Assembly (NCBI GenBank): GCA_021730635.1
Contig: JAJNNC010000001.1
Span: forward strand, 1-64,000
Source: Catalimonadaceae bacterium JC749
Lineage (GTDB): Bacteria; Bacteroidota; Bacteroidia; Cytophagales; Cyclobacteriaceae
Direction: 5' to 3'
Length of the DNA: 64,000 nt
Shown here: positions 36,696 to 45,709 of the stretch, piece by piece
Layout of the letters: each line of letters opens with the position of its first letter
How positions within the stretch are numbered: position 1 is the stretch's first letter
Made by a program: the position numbers and the translations under genes
Notes under the pieces: model-generated
The model's database searches: none
Told to the model about the DNA's origin: nothing
What the model saw: the letters and a program-made list of their open reading frames with translations, nothing else

Positions 36696-38522
36696 CTATT
36701 CGGCGACCAGTGTGACACTACGCTGAATAAAGTTGGTCAGTTCAACACCAGTCAGAATATTCTGGGAGAGTTTGGCCAGATCAATGGCCTGCTTCGCCAA
36801 TTGTTCTTTCCTCTCTTCCGTATCAGCCTTTAAAATTTTATCAATGAGCGGATGGTTAGCATTCACAGCCACACTATACTGATCAGGCATTTGCCCCATC
36901 ATCATAAATCCGCCCCCACCTGTAGCAGCCATATCTTTCATGCGGCGCATAAACTCTGGCAAAGTAATGACTACAGGCATTTCGTCAGGTGGCATAGACT
37001 CCACAGTAATAGTCATGGACTTATTGTTCGCAGCCTTTTCAAAGACGGCTTTCACTGCTTCTTTCTCCTTGTCTGATAATACACTTTCTATCTTTTCGTC
37101 CTTATCCACCAGTTTTTCTGCCGTATCCGCATCTACCCGCTTCAGGCTGGTTTTCTCCAGTTTACTCTCCAGCATATTGATGAAGTGGCTGTCGAGGGGG
37201 CCGTCAAAATTCAGCACATCATAAGATTTTTTCTTAGCCGACTGAATGAAGGTATCCTGCTTCCCTTTGTTGGTAGTATAGAGGTACACAAGCGTTCCGT
37301 TTTTATCTGTCTGTTGGGCTGCTACCTGTTCACGATATTCTTCCAGGGTAGAATACTTATCTTCTACATTTTTCAGCAGAACGAAATTTTTAGCCTTATC
37401 ATAAAACTTATCCTCGGCAATCATACCGTATTTTACAAAAAGACCAATGCTGTCAAATTTTTCTTCGTAAGCTTTGCGATCTTTTTTAAATAGCTCATTG
37501 AGCTTATCAGCCACTTTTTTGGTGATATGGGCATTGATTTTTTTGACATTACTATCCGATTGCAGATAACTTCTGGATACGTTAAGCGGAATATCAGGAG
37601 AGTCTATCACACCATGCAGTAACATCAAAAACTCAGGCACCACATCTTTCACTTCATCGGTAATAAAGACCTGCCGTGAATAGAGTTGAATTTTATTTCT
37701 ATTAAACTCCATCTCATTCCGGACTTTCGGAAAGTAGAGGATACCTGTCAGGTTGAAAGGATAATCCACATTGAGGTGAATCCAGAACAGGGGATCTTCT
37801 GCAAAAGGATACAGTTCTTTATAAAACTTGATATAATCCTCATCTTGCAGGTCGGCAGGCGCTTTTGTCCAGAGTGGTTGCGGATTGTTGACTACCTGTC
37901 CGTCAAATTCCACTTCTACCGGCAAAAACTTGCAATATTTATTCAGTATATTCTGCAGCCTTTCTTTTTCTAAAAACTCCTGCGAGTCTTTATTAATATG
38001 CAACACCACATCGGTACCCACTTCTTTTTTAACGGTGGCGGTAATCTGAAATTCGGTACTCCCATCGCATACCCAACGGACAGCCTCCGCTTCTTCCTGA
38101 TAAGATTTAGTAAAAATCTCAACCTTATCGGCTACCATGAAAGAAGAGTAAAAACCCAAACCAAAATGACCAATAATCTGCTTGTCTTCGCCTTTGTCTT
38201 TATACTTTTCCAAAAACTCAGTAGCTCCTGAGAAGGCAATCTGGTTGATATATTTTTTTACCTCCTCGGCAGTCATACCGATACCATGATCACTTACTGT
38301 GATGGTTTTTAATTTTTTGTTGATAGAAACTTTTATCTTCTGTTCACCGAGGTTCTGGGTATATTCACCCATAGACGCCAGCCGCTTCAATTTCTGGGTA
38401 GCATCTACAGCGTTGGAAACCAATTCCCTTAAGAAAATTTCATGATCTGAATACAGAAATTTTTTGATAATGGGAAAAATGTTCTCGGTATTAATAGATA
38501 TTGTGCCTTTTTCTTCTACCAT
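36696..38522 (-). CDS. htpG: Molecular chaperone HtpG (Hsp90)
   Basis: A 608-residue Hsp90. The ATP site is intact: ELVSNAVDATQKL (about residues 30-42), DHGIGMTAEEV and IGHFGLGFYSSFMVADK; the middle-domain catalytic Arg region is NVSRSYLQSD. The start is placed at the ATG at 38522 (MVEEKGTISINTENIFP), where family members begin; the longer frame adds 16 unrelated residues. The upstream gap has a perfect palindrome at 38614-38628 that may be a heat-shock operator. Confidence 0.95.
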   Translation of the reverse strand: MVEEKGTISINTENIFPIIKKFLYSDHEIFLRELVSNAVDATQKLKRLASMGEYTQNLGEQKIKVSINKKLKTITVSDHGIGMTAEEVKKYINQIAFSGATEFLEKYKDKGEDKQIIGHFGLGFYSSFMVADKVEIFTKSYQEEAEAVRWVCDGSTEFQITATVKKEVGTDVVLHINKDSQEFLEKERLQNILNKYCKFLPVEVEFDGQVVNNPQPLWTKAPADLQDEDYIKFYKELYPFAEDPLFWIHLNVDYPFNLTGILYFPKVRNEMEFNRNKIQLYSRQVFITDEVKDVVPEFLMLLHGVIDSPDIPLNVSRSYLQSDSNVKKINAHITKKVADKLNELFKKDRKAYEEKFDSIGLFVKYGMIAEDKFYDKAKNFVLLKNVEDKYSTLEEYREQVAAQQTDKNGTLVYLYTTNKGKQDTFIQSAKKKSYDVLNFDGPLDSHFINMLESKLEKTSLKRVDADTAEKLVDKDEKIESVLSDKEKEAVKAVFEKAANNKSMTITVESMPPDEMPVVITLPEFMRRMKDMAATGGGGFMMMGQMPDQYSVAVNANHPLIDKILKADTEERKEQLAKQAIDLAKLSQNILTGVELTNFIQRSVTLVAE

Positions 38523-38613
38523 AGTTTCTTGAGTGTTAGGTTCGCAATAATTCAGTAAAAGCGCTTTCAAACTTTATTCCACCTACAGAAAGCCTGTATT
38601 TGGAAATAAAATC

Positions 38614-38640
38614 CTGACAGCCTGTCAGCACAGCCTGACA
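38614..38640 (-). promoter_or_regulatory. Palindrome upstream of htpG
   Basis: CTGACAG-C-CTGTCAG is a perfect 7-1-7 palindrome, followed 6 bp later by a third half-site CTGACA. It lies 92 bp upstream of the htpG ATG. It is not a CIRCE element. It may be an operator or part of a heat-shock promoter. Confidence 0.5.
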
Positions 38641-38687
38641 ATTTAGTTACAATATTGAAATAATTGATTGGATGTGTGGGTGAGAGA

Positions 38688-38848
38688 AGGATTGAATAAC
38701 TGAAAAATTGATGGTGCTCTTATTTTAACGCAACTCTATCAACGTTCAACTGTAACCTTAGCACTGTGAACATGAATCGCAAAACTGTCAACTCAGAACT
38801 TGAAACTATAAACTTAAAACCCAGAACTTAAAACTATAAACTCAAAAT
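38688..38848 (+). repeat. Heptamer-phased intergenic repeat, copy B1
   Basis: A head with GATGGTGCTCTTATTTTAAC is followed by about sixteen 7-bp units with AAC in fixed phase (TATCAAC, GTTCAAC, TGTGAAC, TGTCAAC, TCAGAAC, TTGAAAC, TATAAAC, TTAAAAC and so on). It is inverted relative to B2 at 44107-44268 and shares the head with A1/A2. It ends 14 bp before the stop of the DUF4293 gene. Confidence 0.85.
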
Positions 38849-38862
38849 GCTAAACAAATTCA

Positions 38863-39342
38863 CTATCGCAGACGGTCTACCGAGCGAACCAGTTTTTCAT
38901 CGCGACGGATAAATCGATTGGCAAAAATATTAAGCATGATAGCAATAGCCGGCAGGAAAAAACCAATTTCATAATCTCCCCTGCCCGGCAGATAAGCTTC
39001 TCCTTCAAAGCTATAATACCAACAGGCACCCAAGCTACCCAGCATAATCAAATTGTTGAGCGCCCCCAGCTTCATTTGGGTTAGGCGATTACGGAATCGA
39101 AAAATTTCATAAAAAGCAGTAATGGCAGCTACTACTGCTAAAACAGCAATCACAATCGTGTTGTCTTCCTGCTGTATCTGAGAAGAGGTGCCTTCAGAAG
39201 AGATTAAAGCTAAAGTATAAGCATCTAAGGTAGTTTCCTGAGTCTGTGAGGCGCTCTGTTCTTCCCAGATAGGAAAAAACAAAATGAGAATCATACAAAT
39301 GGCCACTCCCAGCAACAACAGAGACTGTACTCTTTGTAACAT
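38863..39342 (-). CDS. DUF4293 family membrane protein
   Basis: A 159-residue protein with the family N-terminus MLQRVQSLLLL and four membrane segments (about residues 5-25, 64-82, 92-112, 126-146). DUF4293 is almost restricted to Bacteroidota and has no known function. It is divergent from the sigma factor gene. Confidence 0.88.
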   Translation of the reverse strand: MLQRVQSLLLLGVAICMILILFFPIWEEQSASQTQETTLDAYTLALISSEGTSSQIQQEDNTIVIAVLAVVAAITAFYEIFRFRNRLTQMKLGALNNLIMLGSLGACWYYSFEGEAYLPGRGDYEIGFFLPAIAIMLNIFANRFIRRDEKLVRSVDRLR

Positions 39343-39454
39343 AAATATACAATTTGGTTAATCTAAGAATTGTATTTTTTCGTATATCAGATGTTTGGGG
39401 CGAAGTTATTAAGATTTACATAACTTTATCAAAAAACATAAGTTTATTATTTAA

Positions 39455-39486
39455 GGGAAGTCATCTAATAGAATAGATTATTTCCC
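39455..39486 (+). promoter_or_regulatory. Symmetric interrupted palindrome before the sigma gene
   Basis: GGGAA-gtc-ATCTA-atagaa-TAGAT-tat-TTCCC: two nested pairs of 5-bp arms with equal 3-bp gaps on both sides of a 6-bp centre, 36 bp before the start codon at 39522. Equal spacing suits a dimeric or tetrameric regulator; it could also fold as an mRNA hairpin. Confidence 0.45.
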
Positions 39487-39521
39487 GTTATTGTATAGAG
39501 AAGCTCTAAAAATCTATAAAT

Positions 39522-40163
39522 ATGTCGGAAAATCAGGAACATTTAAATACGTCGGAAAATCAGGAGCAACATCAGGAAACTGAAAGTTTTCGTCAGAATT
39601 ATACGGAAAAAGAGAAGGTAGAAATCTTTGATAATGAATTTTTACCACAGATAGATTCCATGTATAATTTTGCCTATCGTCTTACTTATGATGAAGATGA
39701 TGCCAAAGATCTGGTACAGGAAACTTACCTGAAAGCTTTCCGCTTTATTGATTCTTTTCAACGAGGAACTAATGCGAAAGCATGGTTGTTCCGAATTTTA
39801 AAGAACAGTTTCATTAATGACTTCAGAAAGAAAAGTAAGGAACCTTCCAAAGTAGACTATCAGGAGGTAGAAACTTACTATAACTCTGAAGACGTTGACA
39901 CCAATATCACCACTGATTTAAGGGTAGACGCTGTTCAGGACATGATAGGGGACGAGGTATCCAATGCCCTCAATTCATTGGCGGTGGACTTTAGGACGGT
40001 TATCATCCTTTGCGATTTGGAAGGATTTACTTATGAGGAAATGGCCAAAATATTAGATATACCCATCGGCACTGTCCGGTCCAGACTACACCGGGCCAGG
40101 AATCTTCTGAAGGATAAGTTAAAGTCATATGCTGATTCTATGGGTTATTCTGACAAAGGCTAG
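39522..40163 (+). CDS. RNA polymerase ECF-type sigma factor
   Basis: A 213-residue sigma-70 family protein with region 2 (about residues 48-115: YNFAYRLTYDEDDAKDLVQE, then TNAKAWLFRILKNSFINDFR) and region 4 (about residues 150-205: VIILCDLEGFTYEEMAKIL, PIGTVRSRLHRARNLL). The N-terminal 35 residues are acidic and Gln-rich and contain a 17-bp direct repeat coding SENQE twice. A small protein gene that may encode its anti-sigma factor follows 74 bp later, then gmk. Confidence 0.93.
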   Translation: MSENQEHLNTSENQEQHQETESFRQNYTEKEKVEIFDNEFLPQIDSMYNFAYRLTYDEDDAKDLVQETYLKAFRFIDSFQRGTNAKAWLFRILKNSFINDFRKKSKEPSKVDYQEVETYYNSEDVDTNITTDLRVDAVQDMIGDEVSNALNSLAVDFRTVIILCDLEGFTYEEMAKILDIPIGTVRSRLHRARNLLKDKLKSYADSMGYSDKG

Positions 40164-40237
40164 AAAAGCCATTTTTTTATCTTTTTTTCTTAATTCATTT
40201 TTTATTTTTTTCCGAGGACTTTTTTTAACAAGTTATC

Positions 40238-40489
40238 ATGGAACAGTTAACAAGAGAAAGCAATCATTATAAAAGATGCATGGATCTGTTGCCCCTGGTG
40301 CTGGATCGACAAGCTACTTCAGAAGACGTTCAATTCTTTCACACCTATGCCATCAACTGGCCGGAAGTAATGGACTGTTATGAAAAGGAAAAGGCTTTCC
40401 GTGAAGCTATCAAAAATAAATTAGGCATTTTACCGGCTCCCGAGGATTTGATGGATAGTATCAAGCAAAGTATTGCCAGAGTATACTAG
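40238..40489 (+). CDS. Small sigma-associated protein, anti-sigma-like
   Basis: An 83-residue protein directly after the sigma gene. It resembles short zinc-binding anti-sigma proteins: Cys near residue 14 (YKRCMDLLPLVLD), an alpha-helix, His near residue 34 and Cys near residue 47 (FFHTYAINWPEVMDCYE). The usual H-x3-C-x2-C triplet is incomplete, with only one Cys after the His, so zinc binding is doubtful. Role as anti-sigma factor is inferred from place and shape. Confidence 0.7.
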   Translation: MEQLTRESNHYKRCMDLLPLVLDRQATSEDVQFFHTYAINWPEVMDCYEKEKAFREAIKNKLGILPAPEDLMDSIKQSIARVY

Positions 40490-40499
40490 CCAGTTTTAC

Positions 40500-41069
40500 A
40501 TGCAGCAAAGAAAAGCTATTATTTTTTCTGCTCCATCGGGATCGGGTAAAACGACCATCGTCCGATACTTGCTCAATAAAAACGCTAATCTCGACTTTTC
40601 CATTTCAGCCTGTACCCGTGAAAGAAGACCCCAAGAAGTCCACGGAAAAGATTATTACTTTCTAACACCCGAAGAATTTAAAACGAAAATAAAAGAAGAT
40701 GCCTTTGTCGAATGGGAAGAGGTGTATCATAACCGGTTTTACGGAACGCTAAAATCAGAAGTAGAGCGTATCTGGCGTAATGGCAAACACGTCATTTTTG
40801 ATGTAGATGTCATTGGCGGGCTACGCCTTAAAAATTACTTTAAAGAGCGTGCTCTGGCAATTTTTGTCAAAGCCCCCTCATTGGAGGCCATTCAGGAAAG
40901 GCTTATCTCACGCCAAACAGATTCCCCTGCCAGCATCCAACAACGTCTGGAAAAAGCTGCTTTTGAGATGACTTATGAAGATCAGTTTGATGTGACGATT
41001 GTCAATGACCAACTTGACCATTCTTTCCGCCAGGCACAGCAATTTTACGATGAGTTTACCAAGAATTGA
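40500..41069 (+). CDS. gmk: Guanylate kinase
   Basis: A 189-residue Gmk that phosphorylates GMP to GDP with ATP. P-loop FSAPSGSGKTTI (about residues 9-20), TRERRPQEVHGKDYYF and FDVDVIGGLRLK are the family motifs. I start at the ATG at 40500 (MQQRKAIIF), since the longer frame overlaps the previous gene. A strong terminator follows at 41095. Confidence 0.96.
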   Translation: MQQRKAIIFSAPSGSGKTTIVRYLLNKNANLDFSISACTRERRPQEVHGKDYYFLTPEEFKTKIKEDAFVEWEEVYHNRFYGTLKSEVERIWRNGKHVIFDVDVIGGLRLKNYFKERALAIFVKAPSLEAIQERLISRQTDSPASIQQRLEKAAFEMTYEDQFDVTIVNDQLDHSFRQAQQFYDEFTKN

Positions 41070-41094
41070 CTTTCTTTGATCCGTGATGACACTA

Positions 41095-41128
41095 AAAAAC
41101 CGAAGCCTAACTCGGTACTTCGGTTTTT
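41095..41128. terminator. Bidirectional terminator between gmk and the M16 peptidase
   Basis: Perfect 11-bp stem AAAAACCGAAG / CTTCGGTTTTT with a 12-nt loop; A and T runs allow function on both strands. Confidence 0.88.
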
Positions 41129-41154
41129 ATCCAATTACAAATTTTAAGATCAAT

Positions 41155-44022
41155 TCAATTGCTTTGCCCTGAACTTTCTGTTTGGGTAGACTCCGTATCT
41201 TCAGGATATAAGACTACTTTCACGTAGCGATCCATGTTAAAATATTGGTTAGCTGTTTCTTTCAGTTCTTCGGTCGTTAGCGCACTGATGATCTCTTCAT
41301 ATTCCATGATGGCGCTGGGATCCTGTTTCATAAAATAATAACGTTGCAGGTTGCTCAGCCAAAAACCATTTTCTTTTAAGTTGGTCTCCATCTCGCGCCT
41401 TTGTGCCTCTTTTACTTTCTGGAGATCTTGCGCGGTAGGGCCGTTCTTTCTGATATTCTCTATTTCCTCAAATACTGCTTGGGTCAGGTCATCCACATTT
41501 TCCGGTGCGCAGGGATAGGCTATCGTGATGGAATAATGTTCATACGGGTATTTTTCCGCACTCGCTTGTGCACTGATGCCATACACACCACTTTTCTCTT
41601 CCCTTATTTTCTCAATCAGTTTGATGTTCAAAGCTTGCACCAGGGAATTTAGCTTATAGGCTTCTTCCCGGCTATAGGCAAAATCACCAGTGAAGGTAAG
41701 GTTAACCATACTCTTAGGGTCCGTACCTTTCTTGATAGATTCCTCCACCACACCTTTTGGTGGCCGTACTCCTACATCTTTCCAGCTTTCCTGTCGTTCA
41801 ATATCCGGCAAACTTCCCAAGTAGGTAGACAGCAGCGGTTTAAGGGTTTCTACCTCAAAATTACCCACGAAAAAGAAAGTAAAATCACTGGCATCTTCAA
41901 AACGATCGTCATAAGATTGCCAGGCTTCATCGTAGGTAATGCCTTCCCAATCTTTTAGAGTAGGGTATCCGCCACCTCTTGGATGATTCTGCGATAAAAT
42001 ACGGGCCACTTTGTCATAATAGAAATATTGCGGATTGGACAATAGATTCTGGAAAACCGCTTTATTTTTACTGATATAAGACTGAAAGGCAGAGGTATCT
42101 TGGCGAGGGTCTGTAAAATACAGATAAGTTAACTGTAGCAAAGTTTCTAAATCTTTGGGCGTTGTATTCCCGTTGAAACCTTCCTGCAAATTACTAATAT
42201 ATGGGGATACGCTCACATTTTTATCAGACAGAAACTTTTGCAAATCTGTTTGAGAGAAATCTTTCACACCACTTTCCGACACGATACCATCCGCATTGGC
42301 TGCCGAGAAATAAACTGAATCACTAAAAAGAGAATAGCCGCCGGGACTGTAGGCAGTCATCAGGATTTCATCTGCTTTGAAATCGGTAGGTTTCAGCACT
42401 ACTTTTATGCCATTAGAAAAAGTAAGCTCTGTCACACCAATGCTATCCAGCTTCTTTTCATCGACTATTTCGCCCGCCTGCGGTGCATTTTCCATCAAGG
42501 CAGAGGCCACGGCTTTGTCTTCATAAGGCTGCACTGCCACACTATCCATTTCTCTAAGCATAGCCGCCACTTCTTCTTCTCCAGGTACCTTCACTCCCTC
42601 TTTATCAGGGGCGGTGACCACCACAACCCGGTTTTGGTCTTTGATCCACTGTTCTGCCAGCTGATTTACCTCCTCTAATGAAATGCCTGGCAAATATTCC
42701 TGCATAAATTGATATTCAAAAGCAATACCGGGTATGGGCTCCCTTTCCAGAAAACTACGCACATACTCATTGGCATAACTGGCAGATTCCGTTTTTTCTC
42801 TTTCATTATAAGCTCTTTCGTATTGGGTAAGAATTTGTTTTTTGTAACGATCCAGCTCTGTTTGTGTAAACCCATACTGCTTTACGCGCTGATTCTCTTC
42901 CAATAAGGTTTTGACACCTCGTTCGATCCCGTTCTCTGGCACAATGGCAAACAACTGATACGCATCTTTACTGCGCACAATATTGCCATAATAAGAGCCT
43001 GCATTCATAAAAGGAGGGTCAGCTTTTTGGGTCAGCTCTTCAAATCGCTGGTTCAGCATGCCCGTAAACAGTTGCTGCAGCACCAGGCTGCGGTAGTCGT
43101 TCAAAGTAGTTTGTTCTTTAGGGTCTGCTTTGTAGAAAATCACAATCTGGTTGAAGGAAGCCTCCTTATCGGTAACAACAGAAACTTTAGTATCTGCATG
43201 GTCGGGTACTGGAAAAACTTCCCGCTTCCGGGGCTGATCCGGATTTTTCAGGTCTCCAAAACGCTTTTTGATTTCCGTTTCCATACTATCTACATTCACG
43301 TCGCCCACCACAACTACAGCCATCAGGTCAGGACGGTACCATTCTTCGTAGAAACGGCGAACTGTTTCATAATCAAAAGATTCCAGTACCTCTTTAGTAC
43401 CAATGGGCAAACGATCAGCATAACGGGAATCGGTAAGCAATACCGGCAGGTATTTGTCCAGCATACGCCTTTGGGCGCCCTGTCCGATACGCCATTCTTC
43501 TACAACAACACCACGTTCTTTGTCTATTTCACTGCTATCGAAACTGATGGCTCCTGCCCAATCCTCCAGAATCTGCATTCCTTTTTCCAGGGTGGTATCG
43601 GCGGTTGGCAACTTGAGCATATATACCGTTTCATCAAAGCTGGTATAGGCGTTGAGGTGGGCACCAAACTTCACACCGGCTTGCTGCAAAACGTTGATAA
43701 GCTCATTCTTTTCAAAATGCTCAGTGCCATTAAAAGCCATATGCTCCGTAAAGTGAGCCAGCCCCAGCTGATCTTCATCTTCCAGCACAGAACCTACCCC
43801 TACCGCCAGTCGCAGTTCCGCACGCTCTTCCGGTCTGGTATTTTTGCGAATATAATAGGTTAAGCCATTGTCCAGTTTCCCTACCCGCACCTGCGCATCT
43901 ACCGGAACTTCCTTAAACAGATCTTCAGAAACAGGAGCTTCCTGTGCGCTGGCTTGAAAAAGCCAACAAGAAGTCAGCACCAGCAAGGCAAAGGCTGTGA
44001 TTTTGTTGTGTATCATTATCAT
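41155..44022 (-). CDS. Exported M16-family zinc metallopeptidase
   Basis: A 955-residue protein with a signal peptide (about residues 8-27, ending ASAQ) and two M16 halves in one chain, as in pitrilysin-like proteases. The inverted zinc motif HFTEH is at residues 90-94, with the third ligand Glu in the segment near 165-175 (DKERGVVVEEW). The C-terminal half has no zinc motif, as usual. It is predicted to cut peptides in the periplasm. It is flanked by repeat B2 upstream and the gmk terminator downstream. Confidence 0.93.
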   Translation of the reverse strand: MIMIHNKITAFALLVLTSCWLFQASAQEAPVSEDLFKEVPVDAQVRVGKLDNGLTYYIRKNTRPEERAELRLAVGVGSVLEDEDQLGLAHFTEHMAFNGTEHFEKNELINVLQQAGVKFGAHLNAYTSFDETVYMLKLPTADTTLEKGMQILEDWAGAISFDSSEIDKERGVVVEEWRIGQGAQRRMLDKYLPVLLTDSRYADRLPIGTKEVLESFDYETVRRFYEEWYRPDLMAVVVVGDVNVDSMETEIKKRFGDLKNPDQPRKREVFPVPDHADTKVSVVTDKEASFNQIVIFYKADPKEQTTLNDYRSLVLQQLFTGMLNQRFEELTQKADPPFMNAGSYYGNIVRSKDAYQLFAIVPENGIERGVKTLLEENQRVKQYGFTQTELDRYKKQILTQYERAYNEREKTESASYANEYVRSFLEREPIPGIAFEYQFMQEYLPGISLEEVNQLAEQWIKDQNRVVVVTAPDKEGVKVPGEEEVAAMLREMDSVAVQPYEDKAVASALMENAPQAGEIVDEKKLDSIGVTELTFSNGIKVVLKPTDFKADEILMTAYSPGGYSLFSDSVYFSAANADGIVSESGVKDFSQTDLQKFLSDKNVSVSPYISNLQEGFNGNTTPKDLETLLQLTYLYFTDPRQDTSAFQSYISKNKAVFQNLLSNPQYFYYDKVARILSQNHPRGGGYPTLKDWEGITYDEAWQSYDDRFEDASDFTFFFVGNFEVETLKPLLSTYLGSLPDIERQESWKDVGVRPPKGVVEESIKKGTDPKSMVNLTFTGDFAYSREEAYKLNSLVQALNIKLIEKIREEKSGVYGISAQASAEKYPYEHYSITIAYPCAPENVDDLTQAVFEEIENIRKNGPTAQDLQKVKEAQRREMETNLKENGFWLSNLQRYYFMKQDPSAIMEYEEIISALTTEELKETANQYFNMDRYVKVVLYPEDTESTQTESSGQSN

Positions 44023-44056
44023 AAAATTTTTGGTAGAGATATTAAATATAAAAAAC

Positions 44057-44076
44057 TTTACGGCTAATGCCGAAAA
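44057..44076 (-). promoter_or_regulatory. Small leader hairpin before the M16 gene
   Basis: CGGC-ATTA-GCCG flanked by TTT/AAA, followed on the minus strand by GTTTTTTATA, 35 nt before the start codon. Terminator-like but short; it could end a transcript from upstream or act in the leader. Confidence 0.35.
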
Positions 44077-44106
44077 ATGTAAAGGGTTATTGTGTTCAGT
44101 ATTCTC

Positions 44107-44268
44107 AGTTCTGCGTTTTTAGTTTATAGTTTTAAGTTCTGTGTTCTGAGTTCACAGTCCTGAGTTGATAGTTTTGCGATGAATGTTTACAGTGCTAGGT
44201 TCACCGTTGAACGTTGATAGTGTTGCGTTAAAATAAAAGTACCATCTGTTCTTCAGTCCTTTATTCAA
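44107..44268 (-). repeat. Heptamer-phased intergenic repeat, copy B2
   Basis: On the plus strand about eighteen 7-bp units beginning GTT (GTTCTGC, GTTTTTA, GTTTATA, GTTTTAA, GTTCTGT, GTTCTGA, GTTCACA, GTTGATA, GTTTTGC and on) precede the head with AAAATAAAAGTACCATC. It matches B1 in inverse orientation, best over about 85 bp at the head side. Its head reaches the stop codon of the NYN gene. Confidence 0.85.
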
Positions 44269-44765
44269 CGCTTGGAATGGTTTGTTTTGTATACAAAGCA
44301 GTCATTGCGGGTGATGGGGGTAAAGTAATCAGCTTCTTCAATCAGGATTTGAGCTGTGGTTTCTTCTACCGCTGCAATTTCCACTCTCACGCCCTCCGAT
44401 TTCAGATGCCGGACCAGTTCTACATAATCGGCATCTCCTGACAGAATGATAATAGTATCTACCTTGTGGGCCAGTTGGGTCGCTTTAATACTCAGCGGAA
44501 TATCGGCTCCTTTATAACAGGGTACCACGGAGCCGTAATAGTGTTTATGCAAACGGTCGGCTAGTTTAGAGGATATGCTGTTGCCTTCCCGGAAATAAAT
44601 CAGACGATTCAGACCACGTCCGTCTAAAAGTTCAGGAATGAGCGTATCAAAGTTGAGCATGATGTCATCACTACCCAGCAGCTTGTGCAGGCTGATTTCA
44701 ATATTATTACCGTCTACTAAAATAGCGACGGTCTGATGTATCTTAACAGGTTCTGGTTGTTTCAT
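44265..44765 (-). CDS. NYN-domain protein (LabA/DUF88 family)
   Basis: A 166-residue PIN-like NYN domain. The acidic sites are in VAILVDGNNIEISL (about residues 11-24) and TIIILSGDADYVELVRHLK (about residues 103-121), the usual metal-binding Asp set. These proteins are predicted RNases; a target is not known. It is upstream of the M16 gene but separated by the B2 repeat. Confidence 0.88.
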   Translation of the reverse strand: MKQPEPVKIHQTVAILVDGNNIEISLHKLLGSDDIMLNFDTLIPELLDGRGLNRLIYFREGNSISSKLADRLHKHYYGSVVPCYKGADIPLSIKATQLAHKVDTIIILSGDADYVELVRHLKSEGVRVEIAAVEETTAQILIEEADYFTPITRNDCFVYKTNHSKR

Positions 44766-44882
44766 ATCTAAAAATAATAAATTTACTTACCTCATTAACT
44801 GGCTGTCACGACAATTAGTTTGTTTTGCCCACGCCCTCCGTCCCTAGCAGGTGCCTGTGCCATTCTCTACCAGTTCACCTAA

Positions 44883-45575
44883 TCAGTAAGTTTTTACACC
44901 CCTGGGAATTTCTCCTCTTCTCAACTGATTGACCAGCAAGTGAGCCTTACGCGTGGGTTCCGGCAAACGATAGGTAGTGACGCAATGAGAAACAATACTG
45001 ACAGCTGTGGGAATATCGGTCAGGTGGCCCGGAGAAATATACACGGGTTTCACATTGTTTTTTGTTCTTAAAGCCACCCCGATGGCTTCATGGTTATCAT
45101 ATATTATTGCCTGTTTATGGGCCTCCGATGATAAGGTACCATACATACCGGTCAGTAGTTTTTTTGCACAACCAATGGTGGGCCGATTGATCCAAAGTCC
45201 GAAATGCGAAGCAATACCTAATCTTCGGGGGTGAGCAATGCCATGACCATCCAGCACAATCACGTCAGGCTGTAAGGGTAATTGTTCCCAGGCTGCAAGC
45301 AAAGCAGGAATTTCACGAAAAGACAACAACCCCGGAATATAGGGAAAGGTCGATCTTACTTCCGTCAGGGAATGCATGACTTCTGTCATGTTCTGATAAT
45401 CCAACACTACAAATCCTGCATAAAAAATATCCGAATCCCGGTTAAAAGAGATATCAGCCCCAGCAATATATCGGATATCGCGCTGGAAAGGCTGAATTTT
45501 GATTTTTTTTCTAAGGTCGCGCTGAATTTTGATGGCTTGATCAGGTTTTACATCCCAAAGATGAAGTGGGGTCAT
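44883..45575 (-). CDS. nfi: Endonuclease V
   Basis: A 230-residue endonuclease V that cuts DNA near deoxyinosine. Asp41 in IAGADISFNRD, the FPYIPGLLSFRE motif with its Glu, and VIVLDGHGIAHPRRLGIASH with its Asp are intact. Length is normal. It is divergent from the region leading to the EF-G-like gene. Confidence 0.95.
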   Translation of the reverse strand: MTPLHLWDVKPDQAIKIQRDLRKKIKIQPFQRDIRYIAGADISFNRDSDIFYAGFVVLDYQNMTEVMHSLTEVRSTFPYIPGLLSFREIPALLAAWEQLPLQPDVIVLDGHGIAHPRRLGIASHFGLWINRPTIGCAKKLLTGMYGTLSSEAHKQAIIYDNHEAIGVALRTKNNVKPVYISPGHLTDIPTAVSIVSHCVTTYRLPEPTRKAHLLVNQLRRGEIPRGVKTY

Positions 45576-45709
45576 AGAATGAAAAAATAGAAGTATAACA
45601 TAAAAAATAACAGGTGGTCTGCTATGAGCACAAAATACCTACACTTTTATTTCCATTACTTACATCCGTAATAGAAAACTTGGTATGCATTATTTATTTA
45701 TTCTTTAAT

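Larger units (their letters stand above)
38523..38862. other. 340-bp gap: htpG control region and repeat B1
   Basis: Holds the htpG upstream palindrome (38614-38640) and the heptamer repeat B1 (38688-38848). No coding frame or RNA gene is seen. Confidence 0.7.

Noticed and set aside
38523-38570. N-terminal extension of HtpG
   Set aside because: The 16 extra residues are unlike any HtpG start; MVEEKGTISI is the normal beginning.
43027-43863. A 278-codon open frame on the plus strand
   Set aside because: It lies wholly antisense to the well-supported M16 peptidase and has no recognisable domain.
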